64,000 bases of DNA from Shewanella halotolerans (GTDB lineage Bacteria; Pseudomonadota; Gammaproteobacteria; Enterobacterales; Shewanellaceae). The notes under the pieces were generated by a model. The model was not told where the DNA came from. It saw only the letters and a list, made by a program, of their open reading frames with translations, and made no database searches. This document shows positions 35,029-43,743 of this stretch, one piece after another (within the stretch, counting starts at the first letter, position 1; the number at the start of each line of letters is the position of its first letter). The DNA is taken from contig NZ_CP080417.1 of assembly GCF_019457535.1 (NCBI RefSeq), positions 3,100,001-3,164,000 on the forward strand, read 5' to 3'. Both the position numbers and the translations under genes were made by a program.

Positions 35029-35816
35029 TAGTGCATGCTTGCTCTATATTGCTTGGCCTCATTAGAAGCGGGAAACTTAGCCAGGAGAAGAATGCCAAAT
35101 TTTCTCATCGCTTCAGGGTCATTTAGGCCTTGCTCAATTTTAATTCCCAACGCCAAACTCTGAGCCGATTCGGGCACTACTCTATGGTAACGCGCCAAGC
35201 CTTTCTTGGCGGCGGAGTAGTTCCCCAGATCCAACTCGATCTCAGACAGTTCTAATAGGGAGTTGGCACGACGCGGGTCATAATTAAGTGCCATCTCGAA
35301 GTAGCGTTGTGCTTTTTGCAGGTCACCCGACTTGCGGCTACAGATCCCCAGGTTCTCATAGCTGGAGGCCGAACGGGTGTATTTGGGCATTTTTACCGCC
35401 CGAAGAAACATCTCTTCGGCTTGATCGTACTTTGCCTGCTGGCAGAGGAACACACCGAAGTTATTCATGGAGTCGCCGCTGGCATCGCTGGCATTGATGG
35501 CGTTACGATATGCCTTCTCGGTCAGTTCTAATTCACCAACCGATTGATAGTAATAGGCTAATGCCACGTGTACATCTTCGATGTTAGGCGCAAACTCGAG
35601 CGCCTTATCCAGGTTGTACTTGGCTTGTTCGCTGTTGCCTTTCTGCAGATAGGTCAGACCCAGCTGCACCCGTTGGCGGGCGGCAGAAACATTGTCGAAG
35701 GTACGCTCTTGAACGGGCACATCTGTGCCACTGTAAGTTCTTTCAGTCACGCATCCTGACATCAGTGCCGAAGTCAGGATGACTAACAGGGTCAGTGTTG
35801 GCTTTTTGCTTAACAT
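35028..35816 (-). CDS. pilF: Type IV pilus assembly lipoprotein PilF/PilW
   Basis: 262 residues from the ATG at 35816. Lipobox LMSGC is near residue 22. Six or so tetratricopeptide repeats follow (for example AYYYQSVGELELTEKAYRNA and LGICSRKSGDLQKAQRYFEM). In the family this outer-membrane lipoprotein pilots the secretin PilQ for type IV pili. It lies between rlmN and rodZ, as in other gammaproteobacteria; the stop overlaps the rodZ start. Confidence 0.93.
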   Translation of the reverse strand: MLSKKPTLTLLVILTSALMSGCVTERTYSGTDVPVQERTFDNVSAARQRVQLGLTYLQKGNSEQAKYNLDKALEFAPNIEDVHVALAYYYQSVGELELTEKAYRNAINASDASGDSMNNFGVFLCQQAKYDQAEEMFLRAVKMPKYTRSASSYENLGICSRKSGDLQKAQRYFEMALNYDPRRANSLLELSEIELDLGNYSAAKKGLARYHRVVPESAQSLALGIKIEQGLNDPEAMRKFGILLLAKFPASNEAKQYRASMH

Positions 35817-35848
35817 TCGCAAGCCTATCTAGTAGCAGATACAATAAG

Positions 35849-36970
35849 TTAGTTTATTGTGACTGAAATCTGACTATCTTGCATGCGTTTTTTCGCTAAA
35901 CGTTTGGTTCGGTCGCGAATATCTCCGGCTAACTGGCCACAGGCCGCGTCAATATCGTCTCCGCGAGTCTTACGAACGATCACCGTCAGACCATATTCCA
36001 TCAGCACCTTAGAGAATCTGTCGATACGTGAGTTCGATGAACGCCCGTATGGCGACCCAGGATAAGGGTTAAAAGGGATCAGGTTGATCTTACAAGGGGT
36101 ATCCTTCATCAACTTGGCCAGCTCATGAGCCTGATCTGTGCTGTCGTTGATATGATCAAGCATCACATATTCCAGGGTCACGCGGCCGCGGTTGGCGTTG
36201 GACTTGGCCAGGTAACGACGGATCGCCGCCAGGAACTCCTGCAGCGGATACTTCTTGTTGACCGGTACCAGCACATCACGCAGCTCATCGTTTGGCGCGT
36301 GAATACTTACCGCCAGCGCCACATCCAGGTTATCACCTAAGATATCCAGCGCAGGCACCACGCCCGAGGTAGAGACGGTCACCCGGCGCTTAGAGAGGCT
36401 GAAGCCGAAGTCATCGAGCATGATGTCGATAGCCGGCATGACGTTTTTCAGGTTCAGCAGCGGCTCACCCATGCCCATCATCACCACGTTGGAGATAGGA
36501 CGCTCGCCGGTCTCTTTCTGGAAACCGAGGAAGTGGGATACACGCCAGATCTGGCCGACAATCTCTGACACGGTAAGGTTACGGTTAAAGCCCTGCTGGG
36601 CGGTCGAGCAGAAGGTACACTCAAGGGCGCAACCAACCTGAGAAGAGACACACAGGGTGGCACGGTCCTCTTCTGGGATGTAGACGGTTTCGACTTCTTG
36701 ACCATTACCCACGTTGATGGCGAACTTGATGGTGCCATCGGCAGACTTCTGGTAGCTGGAGATCTCGGGCGCCACCACCTCACAACGCGCGGCCAGTTTG
36801 GCACGTAACACCTTGTTGATGTTGGTCATTTGCTCGAAGTCACTGACGCCAAAATGATAAAGCCACTTCATCAATTGATCGGCACGAAATGGCTTTTCAC
36901 CCATCTCGGTAAATAGCGCTCTCAACCCCTTACGATCGAGATCCAATAAATTGATCTTTTTTTCACTCAT
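35849..36970 (-). CDS. rlmN: Dual-specificity 23S rRNA/tRNA adenine C2-methyltransferase RlmN
   Basis: 373 residues from the ATG at 36970, chosen over an upstream TTG because GAGG lies 9 nt before it. The radical-SAM cluster is CALECTFC (CxxxCxxC) near residue 118. The segment RDDIDAACGQL near the C-terminus carries the catalytic Cys of this family. It methylates A2503 of 23S rRNA and A37 of some tRNAs. First gene of the rlmN-pilF-rodZ-ispG cluster; only 32 nt separate it from pilF. Confidence 0.97.
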   Translation of the reverse strand: MSEKKINLLDLDRKGLRALFTEMGEKPFRADQLMKWLYHFGVSDFEQMTNINKVLRAKLAARCEVVAPEISSYQKSADGTIKFAINVGNGQEVETVYIPEEDRATLCVSSQVGCALECTFCSTAQQGFNRNLTVSEIVGQIWRVSHFLGFQKETGERPISNVVMMGMGEPLLNLKNVMPAIDIMLDDFGFSLSKRRVTVSTSGVVPALDILGDNLDVALAVSIHAPNDELRDVLVPVNKKYPLQEFLAAIRRYLAKSNANRGRVTLEYVMLDHINDSTDQAHELAKLMKDTPCKINLIPFNPYPGSPYGRSSNSRIDRFSKVLMEYGLTVIVRKTRGDDIDAACGQLAGDIRDRTKRLAKKRMQDSQISVTIN

Positions 36971-37115
36971 TTTGACTAACCTCAACACCAAAACCTGCCA
37001 CAGGGCGGCGAATTATACAGATATCAATAAATTTTAGCCAGTAAGGAAATAGACTATGCTAGAATCCCTCCCAAGCTAATATTGGCTTGCTACCTGGAGT
37101 TGTTTTACCTCCCCC

Positions 37116-38249
37116 ATGATAACCCTTATTGTTATTGTCTTTGTCGCTATCGGGATCTCTTTTCTCTGTAGTGTATTCGAAGCCGTGCTTCTGTCTGTTA
37201 CCCCTAGCTTTATCGCGAACCTGAAAGAAACCCATCCCGCGGCGGCCGAACGTTTGAGCCACCAGAAGGAGAATGTGGAATCGCCACTGGTCTCTATCTT
37301 GACCCTGAACACTATCGCCCATACCGTGGGTGCCGCCGTTGCCGGTGCGCAGGCCGCAAAGGTGTTTGGCGATGAGATGCTGGGTGTCTTCTCGGGCGTA
37401 CTGACCTTCTTGATCCTCTTCTTCTCCGAGATTATCCCTAAGACACTGGGTGCAAACTACTGGCGCAGCCTGGCTCCAAGTGTATCGCTGGTGCTTCTAT
37501 GGATGGAGCGCATCACTAAGCCGCTGATCTGGATGTCACAGCAGGTGACTCGCAAGCTGGGTAAGGGCGACGATGGCCAATACATTCGCCAGGAGATGAG
37601 CGCCATGGCTAAGATAGGCCATGAATCGGGCGAGCTGGACGAGCAGGAATCTATGATTCTAACGCAGATGTTGTCGGTCAAGGAGATGCCGGTTACCGCC
37701 ATCATGACGCCGAGAACCGTGATGTTCAGCGTGCCAGCGACCATGACCCAGACCGAGTTTGCCAAGCTGCATAAGAAGAGCCCCTTTACCCGTATCCCGG
37801 TGTTCGATGGCGATCGCGACAATATTCTGGGTTATGTCAACCGCAACACTATCTTGTTGTCGGAGCGGGACACGCCTCAGGCGCCTATCTCGGCGGTGCG
37901 CCGTAACCTGGTTATCGTGCCGGAAACGGCCAAGATCTTGCCACTGTTCCAGCTGATGATTAAGCGCAACACCAAGATCGCCATGGTGGTGGACGAATAC
38001 GGCAGTGGCCTAGGCATAGTCACCCTGGAGGATATCATCGAGTCCCTGCTGGGCCTTGAGATTGTCGACAGCAACGACCCTGTGACCGACATGCAGCAAC
38101 TAGCGAGACGCCTGTGGAAACGCCGCATGACTCATAAGGGGATACGCATCTCGGATGAGGGCTCGTCAGAAGACGACGAAGCGCCGAAGAGCGAGCCGCA
38201 AGAGGCCAGCGTCTCTGAGACAGAACCTCTGGATAAGGTGAGCAAGTAA
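37116..38249 (+). CDS. CNNM/DUF21 transmembrane protein with CBS pair
   Basis: 377 residues. Residues about 1-175 are a DUF21 (CNNM) membrane domain with three to four helices and the conserved SEIIPKTLGANYW segment. A CBS pair follows (about 190-320), containing IMTPRTVMFSVP, RIPVFDGDRDNILGYV and MVVDEYGSGLGIVTLEDIIE. The C-terminus is acidic. There is no CorC_HlyC domain after the CBS pair, so it is the short form. Relatives transport Mg2+ or affect its homeostasis; older annotations call them hemolysins. Single-gene unit, divergent from rlmN. Confidence 0.9.
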   Translation: MITLIVIVFVAIGISFLCSVFEAVLLSVTPSFIANLKETHPAAAERLSHQKENVESPLVSILTLNTIAHTVGAAVAGAQAAKVFGDEMLGVFSGVLTFLILFFSEIIPKTLGANYWRSLAPSVSLVLLWMERITKPLIWMSQQVTRKLGKGDDGQYIRQEMSAMAKIGHESGELDEQESMILTQMLSVKEMPVTAIMTPRTVMFSVPATMTQTEFAKLHKKSPFTRIPVFDGDRDNILGYVNRNTILLSERDTPQAPISAVRRNLVIVPETAKILPLFQLMIKRNTKIAMVVDEYGSGLGIVTLEDIIESLLGLEIVDSNDPVTDMQQLARRLWKRRMTHKGIRISDEGSSEDDEAPKSEPQEASVSETEPLDKVSK

Positions 38250-38304
38250 CTTGAATAAGTAACTCACTCAGCTAGCTCATGTGAGTAGCTTAAGAAAAGT
38301 TAAC

Positions 38305-38330
38305 AAAGGGAAGCGAATGCTTCCCTTTTT
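38305..38330 (+). terminator. Intrinsic terminator after the CNNM gene
   Basis: AAAGGGAAGC-gaat-GCTTCCCTTTTT, a perfect 10-bp stem with a T run, 55 bp past the stop. Confidence 0.92.
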
Positions 38331-38380
38331 CATTTAACCCCCGCTGAGGTATACTTGCCCGCCTCACAGATGGAGCCTAC

Positions 38381-40141
38381 ATGACCAACAGATATCCGCT
38401 CAAGCTTGCACACATCAACGACACCCACTCTCACTTCGATCCTTCACGCGTTCAATTTCTGCTCACCCATGAGCAACAAAGTTATGAGGTCTATAGCCAC
38501 AGCGGTGGTTATGCCAGGATCGACTATCAGGTGCAGCAGGCGCGTCAGCAAGCGGCAGATGCCGGGCAAGATTTTCTGTTTCTGCATGGGGGCGACAGCT
38601 TTCAGGGCACCCTCTATTTCAATCAGTTTAAGGGGGTGGCCAACGCCGATCTGCTCAACCGTCTCGCACCAGATGCCATGGTGCTGGGTAACCATGAGAT
38701 AGACGCAGGCAATCAACCGGTAAAACGGTTTCTCGATACCATTAACTTTCCTCTGCTCGCCGGCAACATGGATCTCAGCTTGGAAGATCCCTTAAAGCAA
38801 GATAGACTCGCCGGGCACCCCAAGCTATTTGATTATATTCCCGAGCGCCAGATGGCCAAGGTGCTGCTAAAGCCCCTAGGCGACAAGCAGATCGCCATCA
38901 TAGGGATCACCCTGGATCAGATGAAAGAGATCGCCAGGCCAGATGAAGATACCCACTTTGCCAACGCCATAGCGACCACAGCCAACACGGTAGCCAAGTT
39001 AAAGGCCGACGGTATAGATCATATCTTGGTGCTAAGCCATCTAGGTTGGGATAAAGATAAAGAATTAGCCCGAGAAGTCCCCGGCATCAGTCTAATCGTC
39101 GGCGGTCACTCACATACCCTGCAGGGCGACTTTAGCGCTATCGGCATCAACGCCCTACCCTATGGCTACCGCGTGGAAGACACGCCTGTTTTACATGCAG
39201 GCAAGTACGCCGAAACCCTCGGGCTGTGCGACATTGAATTTGACGACAAGGGGCGTGTTACAAAGCTTGCCGGACACAACTACTTCATGCTCGATGAGCA
39301 TCTGATCATCGAAGGGGAGCAAGAGGTCACCGCCGCTACCTACAACGCGCTGAAGCAGCAGCTCATGTCGCATCCTGGCGTGCTGTGGAATGAGGGATTG
39401 TGGGATGAGGAGCTAAGCGAGATTAATCAGGTGATTGCCCAGCGCTATCGCCCGGCCATCGACGCCCTGGAGCATCAGGTGCTGGGATTTGTGCCAAAAA
39501 ACTTGATCCACACCCGCCTGCCCAGCAAGGCGCTGCCCCATGGCAGCGAAATCGCCCCCTGGGTCTGCAAGAGTATCTATCATGAGACCCGCAGGCTCGA
39601 TCTTCAAGTGGACTTTGCCCTGCACAATGCCGGCGGCGTCAGGCAGTCCCTCAACAAGGGCACAGTGACCATGGCCGACGTGCTAGGGCGCCTGCTGCCC
39701 TTCGCCCTACCCCTGGTGAAATATCGCATCTTGGGCCGCTACCTGTATCAGACCCTGGAGTCGGCCATCAATTCGGCCACCAACAACAGCATTACCGGCA
39801 CGGGCGCCGGCAGCTTCCCCTACACCTATGGCCTCAAATATTGTTATGACGGTAGGCAGCCGCTGGGCACCCGCATCCTCCAATTGGAGATCTTGACCGA
39901 AATTGCCGGCGAGATGCAGTGGCACAGCGTGATGCCTGACCGCATGTATAGCGGGGTATCCTCGGCCTACACAGCGTCGGGCAAGGAAGGCTATCAGGAC
40001 CTGCTCAGAGCCGAGCAACAGGAATCCATTGAGGCGCTCACCCTGCCCCAGGCCTTCATCCTCTACATGCAGCGCGAAGAGGGGCTCCACGGCATCATGC
40101 CGCCCCATGTTTTGTATACCAGTCACCTGGAAGGCCTGTAG
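38381..40141 (+). CDS. 5'-nucleotidase/UshA-family metallophosphatase without a signal peptide
   Basis: 586 residues. The N-terminal calcineurin-like metallophosphoesterase has all metal motifs: HINDTHSHF, GGDSFQGT, GNHEID, VLSHLGWD and GGHSHT. The C-terminal 5'-nucleotidase substrate-specificity domain starts near residue 350 and includes ALHNAGGVRQSL and the GAGSFPYTYGLKY segment. Family members hydrolyse nucleotides or UDP-sugars, usually in the periplasm. Here the protein begins MTNRYPLKLAHINDTH with no hydrophobic leader, so it is probably cytoplasmic. Single gene between a terminator and a repeat tract. Confidence 0.9.
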   Translation: MTNRYPLKLAHINDTHSHFDPSRVQFLLTHEQQSYEVYSHSGGYARIDYQVQQARQQAADAGQDFLFLHGGDSFQGTLYFNQFKGVANADLLNRLAPDAMVLGNHEIDAGNQPVKRFLDTINFPLLAGNMDLSLEDPLKQDRLAGHPKLFDYIPERQMAKVLLKPLGDKQIAIIGITLDQMKEIARPDEDTHFANAIATTANTVAKLKADGIDHILVLSHLGWDKDKELAREVPGISLIVGGHSHTLQGDFSAIGINALPYGYRVEDTPVLHAGKYAETLGLCDIEFDDKGRVTKLAGHNYFMLDEHLIIEGEQEVTAATYNALKQQLMSHPGVLWNEGLWDEELSEINQVIAQRYRPAIDALEHQVLGFVPKNLIHTRLPSKALPHGSEIAPWVCKSIYHETRRLDLQVDFALHNAGGVRQSLNKGTVTMADVLGRLLPFALPLVKYRILGRYLYQTLESAINSATNNSITGTGAGSFPYTYGLKYCYDGRQPLGTRILQLEILTEIAGEMQWHSVMPDRMYSGVSSAYTASGKEGYQDLLRAEQQESIEALTLPQAFILYMQREEGLHGIMPPHVLYTSHLEGL

Positions 40142-40257
40142 CTCGGTTCAAATCAGAATTAAGTTAGGCCTGAAAACTCGGGGACGTTATTAGGTTTATT
40201 TAACTGGCTTGTCTCAGTGCATAGCAAGGCTAATGCAGAAAGGCCATATAGGGAGAT

Positions 40258-40313
40258 TAAGTAGAGAGACTAAGTAGACAGACTTAAGTAGGGAGACCTA
40301 AATAGGAGAGCTA
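40258..40313. repeat. Degenerate 13-14 bp tandem repeat
   Basis: Four imperfect copies of TAAGTAGAGAGAC (TAAGTAGACAGACT, TAAGTAGGGAGACC, TAAATAGGAGAGC) in the gap between the convergent nucleotidase and GNAT genes. No function is evident. Confidence 0.55.
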
Positions 40314-40323
40314 TTTAGCTGGG

Positions 40324-40824
40324 CTAGGCCTGAGACTTCACCAGATAGTAGGCCATAAATATTTGGCCTGCCTTTTCCTGATATCGCTTGTGGCGCAGAG
40401 TAAACCCCTCGGCCAAAAACAGTGGCCGCGACAGGCTAGAGGCATCGACGCTCAGCTCGAGCATCCCCTGCGCCGCCGACCATGACACAAGCTGGCGTAG
40501 CAGCTGACGCGCTATCCCCTGCCCCTGATATTCAGGGTGCACATAGAGACTGTCGATATATCCTCTTGAGGCATAGTGAGTCTCCACATTGATAAAACCG
40601 ACGCAGCGGGGTAACCCGCTAATTAGGCTTTCTGTGTCAACGGCTAACCAGGCCTGTGAGCGGGTCAGGCGTTTATGCCAGTGATAGCCAGAGCGCGGTG
40701 CCCTGGACCAGGCGCACTTTTGCACCTCACTGTAATGAGTCTCGTCAATCGCCCGCACCGCCAGATGATAGACCTCACTGACCTGAGTGCTATATCCCTT
40801 ACGGTAGGGAATTATCTTAATCAT
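40324..40824 (-). CDS. GNAT-family N-acetyltransferase
   Basis: 166 residues. The acetyl-CoA-binding motif A is clear: SLYVHPEYQGQGIARQLLRQ near residues 92-111 (Q/R-x-x-G-x-A type), followed by LSVDASSLSRPLFLAEGF, the usual motif B region. The substrate cannot be predicted. Start ATG at 40824 with TAGGCG upstream. Convergent with the nucleotidase gene. Confidence 0.85.
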   Translation of the reverse strand: MIKIIPYRKGYSTQVSEVYHLAVRAIDETHYSEVQKCAWSRAPRSGYHWHKRLTRSQAWLAVDTESLISGLPRCVGFINVETHYASRGYIDSLYVHPEYQGQGIARQLLRQLVSWSAAQGMLELSVDASSLSRPLFLAEGFTLRHKRYQEKAGQIFMAYYLVKSQA

Positions 40825-40973
40825 CGCCTAATCAAATCTCGCAGAGTGGCTTTTGCCAAGAGATACTGGCCGAATGACATTGGCTGAGTGACATTGGCCA
40901 CTACCAATCCTTTGCCACCACTTTTAGCAAACTGGCTAGTCGTAAATTGCAGCTTATATTAGTCGCCCATCAG

Positions 40974-41013
40974 GCAAAAAAATAGTGCCGATAACATGTT
41001 AGCGGCACTATCT
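40974..41013 (-). terminator. Intrinsic terminator after the NrfJ-like gene
   Basis: Minus strand: ATAGTGCCG and CGGCACTAT form a 9-bp stem around a 12-nt loop, followed by seven T. Confidence 0.88.
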
Positions 41014-41060
41014 ATTATGTTTAGACTCTTATGTTGAATCAGGCCGCATGGCCATCCGAG

Positions 41061-41363
41061 TTACTTCTTGTCGATGCGACCCACAAATAGCAGTTCGTCA
41101 AAGGTGCGATTAAGCGTCTTGCTGGTAAAGTCATTCATCCACATCTGCTCTTGAACGACAACTACGTCACCTTTTTTCACCTCTGCCTGAGGTCCAGCCG
41201 CCCAGAAGGTCTTGTCGGCTTCTTTGATCTGAACATAGGTGTAACCGCCACCGTTCATGGTATCGACCACTGTGCCCTGATGCACTACACCAGCCGCCCA
41301 AGCACTCGAGATCCCCAGGGCTAAGGTGGCCGCAGCGGCTAAACGAACTAATTTAGTTATCAT
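41061..41363 (-). CDS. NrfJ-like small periplasmic protein
   Basis: 100 residues from the second ATG (41363), chosen because AAGGA is spaced correctly for it and abuts the first ATG. Signal peptide to about residue 23 (cleavage after SSAWA). The mature part is a small beta-rich domain with GGGYTYVQIKEADKTFWAAG, the signature seen in NrfJ-related proteins of epsilon- and gammaproteobacteria. NrfJ was first described next to cytochrome c nitrite reductase genes, but no nrf gene is nearby here. It may bind metal or act in periplasmic redox processes; this is uncertain. Confidence 0.75.
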   Translation of the reverse strand: MITKLVRLAAAATLALGISSAWAAGVVHQGTVVDTMNGGGYTYVQIKEADKTFWAAGPQAEVKKGDVVVVQEQMWMNDFTSKTLNRTFDELLFVGRIDKK

Positions 41364-41490
41364 TGTCATTCCTTAAGTGTTTGCCTTTAACCCCTGCATT
41401 AAAACATGGCCTTTGCCATAAATCTCTACCCGGCGTACCTAAAACAGCATTCAATGAATCAGTTTTAGATCAAGCTCTCATTCCCGAGTT

Positions 41491-41715
41491 TTATCCTTGA
41501 GTGCGCGGAACTAATAACGGCTTGAGCATGCCTTCGAGGCCATTGAGCTTCACCTCATAGATGAGCGCCAGCTGCTGCCCCAACTTGCCCTCAGGAAAGC
41601 CTTTACTGTGAAACCAGACTAAATAAGGCTCTGGCAGCTCGAGTAAGCGTAATCCGGCATATTTACCAAAGGGCATTTTTTGATTAATCGCCTCGATTAA
41701 GGCCTGTTGATCCAT
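41491..41715 (-). CDS. DUF3820 family protein
   Basis: 74 residues containing the family pattern MPFGKYAGLRLLELPEPYLV and GFPEGKLGQQLALIYEVKLN, ending GLEGMLKPLL. Small cytoplasmic protein of unknown function, widespread in gammaproteobacteria. It stands alone, followed in the minus direction by the NrfJ-like gene after 127 bp. Confidence 0.88.
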   Translation of the reverse strand: MDQQALIEAINQKMPFGKYAGLRLLELPEPYLVWFHSKGFPEGKLGQQLALIYEVKLNGLEGMLKPLLVPRTQG

Positions 41716-42333
41716 CTTAACTATCCTAACTTAACTATCCTAAATGGCTATCGGAAGGTGTCCTGGGCCCAGCTTACGTGACCTCTGGCGCCAAACCAAG
41801 GGACATTAAGTAAAAAGTGCCTTGGATAAAAAGGAGCTTGCTATAACTAGCAGTAACACTTGTTCATTTCCCGCGCGCCGCCTTGAAACATAAGGTAAAT
41901 TTCCCCAGAGGCAAGCAAACCGAGTTCAAAGTTTTAGTCATTACACATATAACATTTAGAAATATAAAAATTAAATATACAAACCTTTTGAAATATAAGT
42001 AAGATGAAAGTCTTACACTTTTAAGGCATAGGCATGACAAACCAGGCAATAAAACCAACAATTAAAAAGTAACCTCATGTTTTAAAACATATTATTCGCA
42101 AGACTTTATCCCTCAAGCACTTAGCGTCAAATATCTGCCAAATAGGCCAAAACGTCAACTTAATGACAAACGCCATAATCAAAAAAAACGTCAATTTTCA
42201 TGTAGTTGACCAACAATTAATTAACACCTAAATTGGAGTCATGCCCAAACAGGTGAGGTCGCGAGACAGCAGTACATCACTTGGGAACCTAACAACAAAC
42301 ATCGGCAATCATTGGCAGTCGAGAGGAAATAGA
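41716..42333. other. AT-rich gap upstream of the ParA-like gene
   Basis: About 620 bp, no confident gene. The second half contains two copies of AAAACGTCAA (near 42148 and 42187) and a third GTTGAC phrase, which may be operator half-sites for the partition pair. An in-frame ATG at 42241 would extend ParA by 31 residues but its GGAG is too close, so I treat it as leader. Confidence 0.45.
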
Positions 42334-43077
42334 ATGATCATTTTAGTTGGCGGTGAAAAAGGCGGTAGCGGAAAGAGCTGTTTAGCCCAAAACATAGCGG
42401 TATTTCTCACAGTAGAATGCGGCGCGTCGGTCATCATGGTCGATTGTGATCCCCAGCGGACCACCTCTGACTGGATTCAAGCTCGTAACAACAATGGTAC
42501 CCTGGCCAGCATCAACTGCGTACAGCTCTACGGCAAGATACGCAACGATCTGCTCAGTCTAGAGCAACACTATGACTATGTCATCGTCGACTGTGGCGGT
42601 CAGGATAACCTGGCACTTCGCGCCACCATGTCGGTTGCCTCCCATGTGTTGATGCCACTGCGTCCTAAGCGCAGAGACTTGAAAACCGTCAGCCACATGG
42701 ATGATATCGTCGCTACCTGTATGATGATTAACCCTAAGATGCGCGCATCTTTCGTGATCACTCAATGCCCTAGCCTACCAAACCAGGCTAACCGCATCTT
42801 TGAGGCGAAAGAGGTGTGTAAGACTTACGACATCAACGTGCTCGACGCCATCACCTACAGCCGAAACATTTATGATGACAGCGAAGAATCGGGTCTGTCT
42901 GTCATGGAAACTCAGCCAAAAGGCAAGGCCGCCGAGGAGATCCGCAGCATCGCCTGTGAAATGCTGCAAGCTTCGAGTGCTACAGAAATTCGCAATCGTC
43001 TCGCCGAAAAACAGATGGATAAGTTAAGGGGTAACTATGGGTCTGGCCGATCTCAAGAAAAGCTCTACGCAGTCTAG
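42334..43077 (+). CDS. Orphan ParA-like ATPase
   Basis: 247 residues from the ATG at 42334, which has GAGAGG 7-8 nt upstream. The N-terminus is the deviant Walker A motif GGEKGGSGKSC; Walker A' is VDCDPQRT and Walker B is YVIVDCGGQ. This is the MinD/ParA/Soj clade that forms nucleotide-dependent dimers on DNA. The length (no N-terminal HTH) is like type Ib plasmid ParA. It overlaps the next gene by 41 bp, so the two are translationally coupled. It is not the chromosomal parA next to gidB. Role probably DNA or cargo positioning, or a plasmid-derived remnant. Confidence 0.85.
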   Translation: MIILVGGEKGGSGKSCLAQNIAVFLTVECGASVIMVDCDPQRTTSDWIQARNNNGTLASINCVQLYGKIRNDLLSLEQHYDYVIVDCGGQDNLALRATMSVASHVLMPLRPKRRDLKTVSHMDDIVATCMMINPKMRASFVITQCPSLPNQANRIFEAKEVCKTYDINVLDAITYSRNIYDDSEESGLSVMETQPKGKAAEEIRSIACEMLQASSATEIRNRLAEKQMDKLRGNYGSGRSQEKLYAV

Positions 43078-43462
43078 TGCCGCGAGACAAAACCGTAAGC
43101 TGCTGAATATTTCGCTCGATGCCTTGATCGATGATTTCATCGAGGATGCGACACACTATGCCGCCGGGCATCCCAGCAATGTGCAGCAGATGGCCGAGGT
43201 TATCGCCTTAGAGACGGGCTTCGATGGTGATTTTCTAAATCGCCACGCATCTCAGGCCGCCCCTAAGGTGGTGCCGAAGGGCACTGGGCCCTATCGCAAG
43301 GCGACCTTTACCCTGAGCGAGTCTGCCATCGCGCACCTCGCCGAACTAGCCAGCGGCTGCGATGTGGCTAAGTCGAAATTGATCCGTTTTCTCATCGAGC
43401 ACCATTACTCGTTATCGGAAAGCGAACGGCAACAAAAGGAACAATCCATCATAGTCGATTAA
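43037..43462 (+). CDS. Partner protein of the ParA-like ATPase, possible ribbon-helix-helix DNA-binding protein
   Basis: 141 residues, ATG at 43037 with AAGGGG 7 nt upstream, inside the end of the parA frame. The first 40 residues are Ser/Lys-rich and flexible, as in ParG-like partners that stimulate the ATPase with an arginine-finger-like tail. The C-terminal part (RKATFTLSESAIAHLAELAS then KSKLIRFLIEHH) has the strand-helix-helix pattern of a ribbon-helix-helix domain. Its stop codon lies inside the first of five 13-bp direct repeats. Function as a centromere-binding protein is inferred. Confidence 0.65.
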   Translation: MGLADLKKSSTQSSAARQNRKLLNISLDALIDDFIEDATHYAAGHPSNVQQMAEVIALETGFDGDFLNRHASQAAPKVVPKGTGPYRKATFTLSESAIAHLAELASGCDVAKSKLIRFLIEHHYSLSESERQQKEQSIIVD

Positions 43463-43513
43463 ATTAGTCGAATAAATTAGTCGACTAAAACTAGTCGATT
43501 GAGTTAGCGATAG
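43452..43513. repeat. Five 13-bp direct repeats (iteron-like) at the end of the partition pair
   Basis: Repeats of TAGTCGATTAAAT start at 43452, 43465, 43478, 43492 and 43505 (the last degenerate, TAGCGA), spacing 13, 13, 14, 13. Ribbon-helix-helix partition proteins typically bind arrays of short direct repeats, so this may be the cis-acting site of the pair upstream. The first copy overlaps the stop codon of the partner gene. Confidence 0.6.
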
Positions 43514-43538
43514 CATTAATCGATAAGCTATATCCCCA

Positions 43539-43570
43539 GACGCGCTGGGCTCATCATCACCCAGCGCGTC
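43539..43570. terminator. Perfect 11-bp hairpin after the partition pair
   Basis: GACGCGCTGGG and CCCAGCGCGTC with a 10-nt loop. Only a weak T tract follows (gccatttt). Likely ends the parA-like transcript. Further downstream, near 43643-43682, TTTTTTCTCCAC is repeated imperfectly. Confidence 0.65.
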
Positions 43571-43743
43571 GCCATTTTCGCCCCGTCTCCCTAACCTTTC
43601 TGGCAGCGACAGATTTCAGTTTCCGAACTTACGGGCTGCCAGCTTTTTTTCTCCACACCTTTTTTCTCCACGCTTTTTTCTGGCCCTAAGATTGAATTTG
43701 CAGCAAGCAACACCATATCTTGCTATATCATAGGGAGATTTTT

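Noticed and set aside
41864..42061. 65-codon minus-strand frame
   Set aside because: AT-rich sequence, many Cys/Leu/Phe, no ribosome-binding site or family feature. Probably chance.
42241..42333. Extended N-terminus of the ParA-like protein
   Set aside because: The upstream ATG has GGAG only 2-3 nt away, the added residues lack homology features, and the ATG at 42334 has ideal spacing from GAGAGG just before the Walker A motif.
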